This document shows positions 23,222-28,339 of a DNA stretch of 28,339 nucleotides, piece by piece. The notes beneath the pieces are model-generated. The model saw only the letters and a list, made by a program, of their open reading frames with translations, made no database searches and had not been told where the DNA came from. Location: contig JALHJR010000030.1 in the NCBI GenBank assembly GCA_022840405.1, forward strand, positions 1 through 28,339. Direction: 5' to 3'. The position numbers and the translations under genes were made by a program. Position 1 is the stretch's first letter. The number at the start of each line of letters is the position of its first letter. Origin of the DNA: Tepidanaerobacter acetatoxydans_A (GTDB lineage: Bacteria > Bacillota > Thermosediminibacteria > Thermosediminibacterales > Tepidanaerobacteraceae).

Positions 23222-23249
23222 TTGACATTAGTAGAACAAATGATAAAAT
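23222..23249 (+). promoter_or_regulatory. Promoter of the LytS/LytTR two-component genes
   Basis: Perfect TTGACA (23222-23227), a 16-base spacer ending in TGA, and TAAAAT (23244-23249), giving an extended -10. Predicted start near 23256, about 33 bases before the kinase ATG. Confidence 0.7.
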
Positions 23250-23288
23250 TAATAATAGGAAGTTCCACTATGAAAGTTGGGGATAACT

Positions 23289-25013
23289 ATGACATTTCAT
23301 ATTCTTGTCAATCTTGCCAGCCGGCTTGGAGTATTTGTCATAATAGCATTTCTATTATCTCAAACTGCTACTTTTAAGAAACTCATCTTAAAAAGGGAAA
23401 TCTTCTTAGGTGAAAAGATAATCCTTTCGGTTATATTTGGCTCTTTTGGGATTTTAGGCACCTATATGGGGATTCCTATCTATGGAGCTCTGGCGAATTC
23501 CAGGGCTGTAGGTGTAATTATAGGCGGTTTGTTGGGCGGACCTTTTGTAGGAGTGTTATCCGGTCTCATAGCTTCTCTACATCGATGGAGCATTGATATA
23601 GGCGGGTTTACTGCCATAGCATGTGCAGTATCCACATTTACAGAGGCAACCTTGGCCGGGCTGATACACAAGAGGTTTGAAAACGGAAAAATCCGTTGGT
23701 GGCATGGTTTTGCAGTAGGAACATTTATGGAGCTTTTGCAGATGGTAATTATTCTTACCATTGCAAAACCATTTTCAGCAGCTTGGGAACTGGTGAAAGT
23801 AATCTGGTTTCCTATGACTTTTGTAAATTCTTGTGGCATTGCCATTTTTATATTAATAATAGATAATATTTTCAAGGAGCAGGAACGGGTGGGAGCTTTG
23901 CAAGCCAAACTATCCCTTGACATTGCCTCAGAAACCCTCCCTTATCTGCGTAAAGGGCTTAATGAATTATCAGCATATAAAGCTGCTAAGATAATTTTTG
24001 ATAAGACTGATTATGATGCCGTTGCCATTACAGATATCGAGAAAATATTAGCACATGTGGGTAAAGGAGAGGATCACCATAAAGCCGGTTACAATTTCAT
24101 GACAAAAACCACAAAAGATGCTATTAATTCTAAAGAATATAAGTTAGCTACATCAAAGGAAGAAATTAACTGCACTGAACCATCCTGCCCATTAGAGTCG
24201 GCTGTGGTAGCCCCCTTACTTGAGGGGGACAGAGTTATCGGTTGTTTAAAGTTATATAAGGTTAGACCAAACAGCATAACCAGTATTGATATAAAACTCG
24301 CTCAGGGTCTTGCTCATATGTTTTCTACTCAATTGGAACTGGCCAAAGCGGAAAATCAAGCTAAACTTTTGGCTAATGCTGAAAGAAGAGCTCTTCAAGC
24401 ACAAATAAATCCTCATTTTTTATTTAATGCAATAAATACTATCATATCTGTATCTAGGAAAAACTCCGACGATGCTCGAAGGCTATTAATTGATTTAAGT
24501 GAATTTTTCAGAAAAAATCTTTCAGCAGGCATGGAACTGGTTCCGATTGAACAAGAGATAGAACATGTTAAGGCATATTTATCTATTGAACAAGCCAGAT
24601 TCGGAGAGAGGCTTAAAACAGAATTTATCGTGGAATCAAGCGCAGCTTCTTCTGTATTAGTTCCTCCCTTGATTCTTCAGCCCCTAGTAGAAAACGCGGT
24701 AAAACATGGAATTATGCCAAAACAAGAAGGCGGGAAAGTAATAATAAAAATAGAAAGCACCAATAAGGGCGTGATGGTAAGCGTGGAAGATGATGGGGTG
24801 GGAATGAGCGAGGAAATGTTAAAAAATATTAAAAAATATCAAGCCTCCAAGGACAGAATCGGTTTATGGAATGTGAACGGCCGCCTTGAAAGCTATTTCG
24901 GAAAAGAAAGCTGTCTTAATATACATTCAAAACATAAACTTGGTACCGTGGTAAAATTCTTTATTCCTTATAGTCGAATGCCTGTGATAGGACGTGAAAA
25001 CCATGGAGCTTAG
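23289..25013 (+). CDS. LytS/BtsS-type sensor histidine kinase
   Basis: 574 residues from ATG 23289, after a weak GGGG site; a TTG at 23277 is in frame but lacks a ribosome site. The N-terminal ~195 residues are a 5TMR-LYT membrane sensor with about six hydrophobic segments, including GVIIGGLLGGPFVGVLSGL. A GAF-like region follows (about 215-350) with ESAVVAPLLEGDRVIGCLKL. The kinase core has the LytS-family H box QINPHFLFNAINT with phosphoacceptor His376 and an HATPase N box LQPLVENAVKHGI, then DDGVGM. It overlaps the response-regulator gene by 11 bases. In enterobacteria the related BtsS senses pyruvate and induces a CstA-family pyruvate transporter. A CstA gene is the next transcription unit here, so a pyruvate or similar carboxylate signal is a reasonable inference. 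LytS proteins elsewhere govern autolysis or antiholin genes. Confidence 0.9.
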   Translation: MTFHILVNLASRLGVFVIIAFLLSQTATFKKLILKREIFLGEKIILSVIFGSFGILGTYMGIPIYGALANSRAVGVIIGGLLGGPFVGVLSGLIASLHRWSIDIGGFTAIACAVSTFTEATLAGLIHKRFENGKIRWWHGFAVGTFMELLQMVIILTIAKPFSAAWELVKVIWFPMTFVNSCGIAIFILIIDNIFKEQERVGALQAKLSLDIASETLPYLRKGLNELSAYKAAKIIFDKTDYDAVAITDIEKILAHVGKGEDHHKAGYNFMTKTTKDAINSKEYKLATSKEEINCTEPSCPLESAVVAPLLEGDRVIGCLKLYKVRPNSITSIDIKLAQGLAHMFSTQLELAKAENQAKLLANAERRALQAQINPHFLFNAINTIISVSRKNSDDARRLLIDLSEFFRKNLSAGMELVPIEQEIEHVKAYLSIEQARFGERLKTEFIVESSAASSVLVPPLILQPLVENAVKHGIMPKQEGGKVIIKIESTNKGVMVSVEDDGVGMSEEMLKNIKKYQASKDRIGLWNVNGRLESYFGKESCLNIHSKHKLGTVVKFFIPYSRMPVIGRENHGA

Positions 25014-25767
25014 AACAATTATAGCGGATGACGAAGCCCCCGCCAGAGAAGAACTTCGTTTTCTTATTTCGTCCTATCCGGAAATAAAACTGGTAGGTGA
25101 GGCAGCTTCGGGTGCACAAGCCGTGAGATTAGCAGAGAGCCTGTTACCGGATGTGATTTTTTTAGATATCAAAATGTGGGATTTAAACGGTTTTGAAGCG
25201 GCAAAGAGCATTTTTCAAAAGGGGATAAATCCGTTCATAGTTTTTGCAACGGCTTATGATGAATATGCCATTAAAGCATTTGAAATAAATGCCGTAGACT
25301 ATATCCTAAAACCTTTTTCAAAAAAAAGATTAGATAAAACTGTAAGCCGTATTATTGACTTATTCAAAAGTAATGAAAATCATTTTGAGATGTATAAATT
25401 TATAGAATATGTTGAAACGATGAATAAATCTCAAAATATTAAAATCCCCGTTTGGAAGAACAACAGAATTTACTTGTTAAATCCGTCAGACATAAACTAC
25501 TTTGAAGCCGTTGAAAAGGGCAGCAAGGTGATGGCTTCTCAAGGAGAGTATGAAACTAATTGCTGCCTTTCGGAGTTAGAGGATAAGTTAAAAGATTACA
25601 ATTTTTTCAGGGCACACAAAAGCTTTCTTGTTAATATGGATAAGGTTATAGAAATAGTACCGTGGTTCAACGGGACGTATATCCTTTCGCTAAAAGATTA
25701 TGAGAAAAATGAAGTGCCGGTAAGTCGCAGATGTGCTAAAAAGTTAAGGGAACATTTAGAAATCTAA
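25003..25767 (+). CDS. LytTR-family response regulator
   Basis: 254 residues from ATG 25003, overlapping the kinase gene by 11 bases; a GTG at 24994 is also in frame. The receiver domain (1-120) has the acidic pair DD (9-10), phosphoacceptor Asp55 in VIFLDIKM, Thr in VFATAYDEYA and Lys in ILKPFSKKR. The C-terminal LytTR DNA-binding domain (about 150-250) shows INYFEAVEKGSKVM, FFRAHKSFLVNMDKV and VPVSRRCAKKLREHL. LytTR proteins bind direct repeats upstream of targets. The neighbouring cstA promoter, which has a poor -35 box, is the likely target. A terminator closes the kinase-regulator operon, so cstA is a separate unit. Confidence 0.92.
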   Translation: MELRTIIADDEAPAREELRFLISSYPEIKLVGEAASGAQAVRLAESLLPDVIFLDIKMWDLNGFEAAKSIFQKGINPFIVFATAYDEYAIKAFEINAVDYILKPFSKKRLDKTVSRIIDLFKSNENHFEMYKFIEYVETMNKSQNIKIPVWKNNRIYLLNPSDINYFEAVEKGSKVMASQGEYETNCCLSELEDKLKDYNFFRAHKSFLVNMDKVIEIVPWFNGTYILSLKDYEKNEVPVSRRCAKKLREHLEI

Positions 25768-25773
25768 ACCGAG

Positions 25774-25809
25774 TAGACCTCATATCCGACCGATGAGGTC
25801 TATTTTTTT
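25774..25809 (+). terminator. Intrinsic terminator after the LytTR regulator gene
   Basis: Perfect 10-bp stem TAGACCTCAT (25774-25783) / ATGAGGTCTA (25793-25802) followed by seven T. Confidence 0.92.
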
Positions 25810-25858
25810 ACCTTTTAGCTAGAAACTAGTGAAAATTTATCGATATATTCCTACAATA

Positions 25859-25864
25859 TATAAT
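25859..25864 (+). promoter_or_regulatory. -10 box of the cstA promoter, probably activator-dependent
   Basis: Perfect TATAAT, but at the -35 position (25836-25841) only TTTATC is found. A strong -10 with a weak -35 is common at activated promoters, and the LytTR regulator is encoded next door. I could not identify a convincing LytTR direct repeat in 25810-25858. Confidence 0.45.
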
Positions 25865-25894
25865 ACGTAAACAATTTTAAAAGGGGGTTTTGTG

Positions 25895-27325
25895 ATGTTT
25901 TCTTTTATTGGCTCTATTATTGTATTATTATTAGGTTATTTTATTTATGGTAGTTTTGTCGAACATATTTTTGGAGCAGACCCAAGCAGAGAAACACCGG
26001 CTTATGCCCTGCAGGACGGTGTGGATTTTGTCCCGCTTAGTCAAACAAAGAGTGCCCTTATACAATTACTAAATATTGCTGGCCTTGGGCCTATATATGG
26101 AGCTATACAAGGAGCTATGTGGGGGCCGGCGGCTTTTTTGTGGATTGTTCTGGGCGGAATTTTCGCCGGAGCTGTCCATGATTATTTAAGCGGAATGATT
26201 TCCCTTAGAAATGGTGGTGCAAATGTACCTGCACTGGTGTCTAAATATCTGGGAGAGAAAGCAAAAATAGTAGTAAATATTTTTGCAGTATTACTTTTAG
26301 TTTTAGTTGGCGTTGTCTTTGTTACCGGTCCGGCAGGGCTACTTGCCATATTGACACCAAAAGTTTTAACAAAGCAAGTCTGGGTATGGATAATATTTGC
26401 TTATTATTTTATAGCCACAATTTTGCCTATTGACAAGATCATAGGGAAAGTCTATCCGGTATTTGGAGCCATCCTTCTCATTATGGCTGCAGGTATTGGC
26501 TGCTCGCTTTTCGTTCAGGGTTATGAAATTCCCGAAATCACCCTACAAAACTTACATCCCGAGGGTGCGCCGCTATGGCCGCTGCTATTCATCACTATAG
26601 CCTGTGGTGCCATAAGCGGATTTCATTCGACTCAATCACCTATCATCTCAAGATGTATAAAAAACGAAAAAGAAGGAAGATTTGTATTTTACGGTATGAT
26701 GATTGCGGAGTCATTGATAGCATTAATTTGGGCAGCTGCAGCCATGAGCTTTTACGGCGGAACTGAAGGATTAGGTCAAGCCCTTGCTAATCCTGCAGGC
26801 CCTTCCGGAGTAGTAAAAGATGCGGCTTTTACTATGATGGGTACCATTGGCGGAGTTTTGGCTATTCTCGGGGTTGTAGTTCTTCCTGTAACCTCTGGCG
26901 ACACGGCTTTTAGAGCTGCTAGGTATACTTTGGCCGAGTGGTTTAATATCGATCAAAAATCACCTGTTGAGCGCTATAAAATAGCTATTCCTCTTTTTAT
27001 AATTGGGATGATACTTTCCCAGATAGATTTCAATATTTTATGGAGGTATTTCGCTTGGGCAAATCAGACTTTGGCTATGATGGTGCTTTGGACAGGATCG
27101 GCCTATTTGGTGAAACACGGCAAAAACCATTGGATTTCCACTTTACCCGCGACTTTTATGACTGCGGTAAGTGTGACATATATTTTACAGGCAAGTGAAG
27201 GATTTAATCTGTCAACTACCATATCTTATCCTGCAGGGATAATTGCAGCGGCAGCAGCCTTTTTGTACTTCTTCTTTAACATAAATAAAATCAAAGGAAA
27301 TACTGCCAGTTCAAAGGCAGTATAA
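25895..27325 (+). CDS. cstA: CstA-family carbon starvation / pyruvate transporter
   Basis: 476 residues from ATG 25895, 8 bases after AAGGGGG; a GTG directly before it is in frame. A polytopic protein with more than ten hydrophobic segments. CstA hallmarks are the early FVPLSQTKSALIQLLNIAGLGPIYGAIQGAMWGP, shown here by its parts PLSQTKSALIQLLNIAG and GPIYGAIQGAMWGP, then AGAVHDYLSGMISLRNGG and GFHSTQSPIISR. It is shorter than E. coli CstA/BtsT (about 700 residues) and matches the compact form usual in Firmicutes. Enterobacterial homologues import pyruvate or peptides. The adjoining LytS/LytTR genes parallel the BtsSR-BtsT arrangement, supporting pyruvate uptake by inference. Confidence 0.92.
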   Translation: MFSFIGSIIVLLLGYFIYGSFVEHIFGADPSRETPAYALQDGVDFVPLSQTKSALIQLLNIAGLGPIYGAIQGAMWGPAAFLWIVLGGIFAGAVHDYLSGMISLRNGGANVPALVSKYLGEKAKIVVNIFAVLLLVLVGVVFVTGPAGLLAILTPKVLTKQVWVWIIFAYYFIATILPIDKIIGKVYPVFGAILLIMAAGIGCSLFVQGYEIPEITLQNLHPEGAPLWPLLFITIACGAISGFHSTQSPIISRCIKNEKEGRFVFYGMMIAESLIALIWAAAAMSFYGGTEGLGQALANPAGPSGVVKDAAFTMMGTIGGVLAILGVVVLPVTSGDTAFRAARYTLAEWFNIDQKSPVERYKIAIPLFIIGMILSQIDFNILWRYFAWANQTLAMMVLWTGSAYLVKHGKNHWISTLPATFMTAVSVTYILQASEGFNLSTTISYPAGIIAAAAAFLYFFFNINKIKGNTASSKAV

Positions 27326-27367
27326 ATCAAGGTAAATCATATTTACCTGCAATGGTATTAAAGAATC

Positions 27368-27402
27368 AAGGAGCTGTTATAGACGATGACAGCTCCTTTT
27401 TT
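27368..27402 (+). terminator. Intrinsic terminator after cstA
   Basis: Perfect 10-bp stem AAGGAGCTGT (27368-27377) / ACAGCTCCTT (27389-27398), loop 11 bases, followed by a T run to 27402. Confidence 0.92.
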
Positions 27403-27546
27403 GTTTATCACATACAAAAGGTAAAGCATTAAAATCTTATTTGTTGCTCGTGGATGTTAAAGAAGGAAAAATCATGAGAATTATCGAAATGTAATTCAAG
27501 AAACAGTTTGCTTTAAGTTTACGATTACATGGGGAGGTTATTTCAA

Positions 27547-28339
27547 ATGACTTCGATTCAAAGTTTAGAATTTAAGAACGGGAAACTTTACTTGATCGAT
27601 CAGAGAAAATTGCCGGAAAAGCTTTCTATGTTTGAATGTAAAGAATATAAAGATGTGGAGTTTGCCATAAAGGATATGGTAGTAAGGGGAGCTCCGGCCA
27701 TAGGAGTTGCCGGAGCTTACGGCATAGTTCTTGCCGCTAAAAAGTTTCTGGATTTACCCAAGGAAGAATTTTTAGAAAAAATGAAGAAAAGTGCAGAAAT
27801 TGTGGGAAATGCCAGACCTACAGCAGTGAATTTGATGTGGGCTGCTGGAAGGATGATGAATGTTTTAGAGGCAAATAAAGATAGAGCAAATAGTGAAATC
27901 TGCGAGATTTTATTAGATGAGGCAAAAAATATAGAGAAAGAAGACTTAGAAACAAATAAAGCCATAGCAAGATATGGAAATGAAATCGTTCCAAAGGGAG
28001 CCACCATTTTAACCCACTGCAATGCCGGTGCTCTTGCTACCGCAGGATATGGCACAGCACTAGGCGTTATAAGGGAAGCTCACTACATGGGTAAGAACAT
28101 ACGGGTTTTTGCCGACGAAACAAGGCCGCGGCTTCAAGGTGCCAAGCTTACGGCATGGGAGCTGGTGCATGAGAGGATTCCGGCTAAGCTCATCCCCGAC
28201 AGTGCAGCTGCCGTGCTAATTAGAGATGGAAAAATTGATGTAATTATTGTGGGAGCTGACAGGATTGCGCTAAATGGCGATACAGCCAATAAAATAGGCA
28301 CATTTATGCTGTCACAGATGGCAAAGGATTTTAATGTTC
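27547..28339 (+). CDS. mtnA: S-methyl-5-thioribose-1-phosphate isomerase, N-terminal part
   Basis: The frame opens at ATG 27547, 8 bases after GGGGAGG, and runs off the window after 264 codons of an expected 345 or so. The motifs are VVRGAPAIGVAGAYG (about 46-59), the catalytic cysteine Cys158 in THCNAGALATAGYGT, and the catalytic aspartate Asp238 in VGADRIALNGDTANKIGT. These correspond to Cys160 and Asp240 of the Bacillus enzyme. It isomerises methylthioribose-1-phosphate to methylthioribulose-1-phosphate in the methionine salvage pathway. The eIF2B-like family also includes ribose-1,5-bisphosphate isomerases, but the motif set fits MtnA. No SAM riboswitch is recognisable in the 140-base gap upstream. 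Other salvage genes, if present, lie beyond the window. Confidence 0.93.
   Translation, partial: MTSIQSLEFKNGKLYLIDQRKLPEKLSMFECKEYKDVEFAIKDMVVRGAPAIGVAGAYGIVLAAKKFLDLPKEEFLEKMKKSAEIVGNARPTAVNLMWAAGRMMNVLEANKDRANSEICEILLDEAKNIEKEDLETNKAIARYGNEIVPKGATILTHCNAGALATAGYGTALGVIREAHYMGKNIRVFADETRPRLQGAKLTAWELVHERIPAKLIPDSAAAVLIRDGKIDVIIVGADRIALNGDTANKIGTFMLSQMAKDFNV

Noticed and set aside
27449..27493. Tiny GTG-started open frame upstream of mtnA
   Set aside because: Only 14 codons, no ribosome site, and no Met/Cys-rich leader-peptide pattern.
27403..27546. SAM riboswitch or T-box expected before a methionine salvage gene
   Set aside because: No conserved SAM-I core, T-box motif or terminator is visible in this interval.

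Overview
The window is a compact, AT-rich stretch that reads as the chromosome of an anaerobic, endospore-forming member of the Firmicutes (Clostridia, perhaps a thermophilic Tepidanaerobacter/Thermoanaerobacter-like lineage; the genus is a guess). The reasons are an NfnAB flavin-based electron-bifurcating transhydrogenase, oxygen-sensitive dehydratase/activase-type Fe-S proteins, a YhcN/YlaJ-type spore lipoprotein, a CIRCE-controlled groESL operon, strong AGGAGG ribosome binding sites, frequent TTG/GTG starts and many intrinsic terminators. I see no insertion sequence, prophage, CRISPR array, tRNA or rRNA gene.

Layout. 1-214 is the 3' end of a family 18 glycosidase gene. 420-3532 holds a P-loop/Asp23-like fusion protein and nfnA-nfnB. 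3695-6741 is a tightly coupled three-gene module: two mutually related 2-hydroxyacyl-CoA dehydratase-like subunits and their ATP-dependent activase. 6887-8554 (minus) is purK-purE. 8882-11158 holds a divergent alanine racemase-family enzyme and a geranylgeranyl-reductase-like flavoprotein. 11296-11787 (minus) is a YhcN-like lipoprotein gene. 11919-14953 is an FHA-FtsW/RodA-PBP cell wall operon, followed by a drug/metabolite transporter gene. 16013-20504 (minus) is a complete branched-chain amino acid type ABC importer (livK-livH-livM-livG-livF). 21201-23124 is groES-groEL. 23289-27325 is a LytS/LytTR two-component system and a CstA-family carbon-starvation/pyruvate transporter. 27547 to the end is the start of mtnA.

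The most striking regulatory element is on the minus strand upstream of livK. A good sigma-A promoter (20833-20861) is followed by a ykkC-family riboswitch aptamer (20689-20789). Its closing helix shares sequence with an overlapping intrinsic terminator (20656-20700), an architecture that predicts ligand-dependent antitermination. The sequence details and the downstream genes fit the ppGpp-sensing subtype (2a) better than the guanidine or PRPP subtypes. If so, the stringent-response alarmone would switch on amino acid import directly.

The least understood coding system is 3695-6741. It resembles a dehydratase plus activase pair, but no substrate-specific partner genes such as a CoA transferase are nearby. 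It is a candidate for an ATP-driven low-potential reductase of unknown substrate. Other points of interest are the P-loop/Asp23 fusion, the long inverted repeat between purK and the racemase gene, and the LytSR-CstA group, which resembles enterobacterial pyruvate sensing (BtsSR-BtsT).
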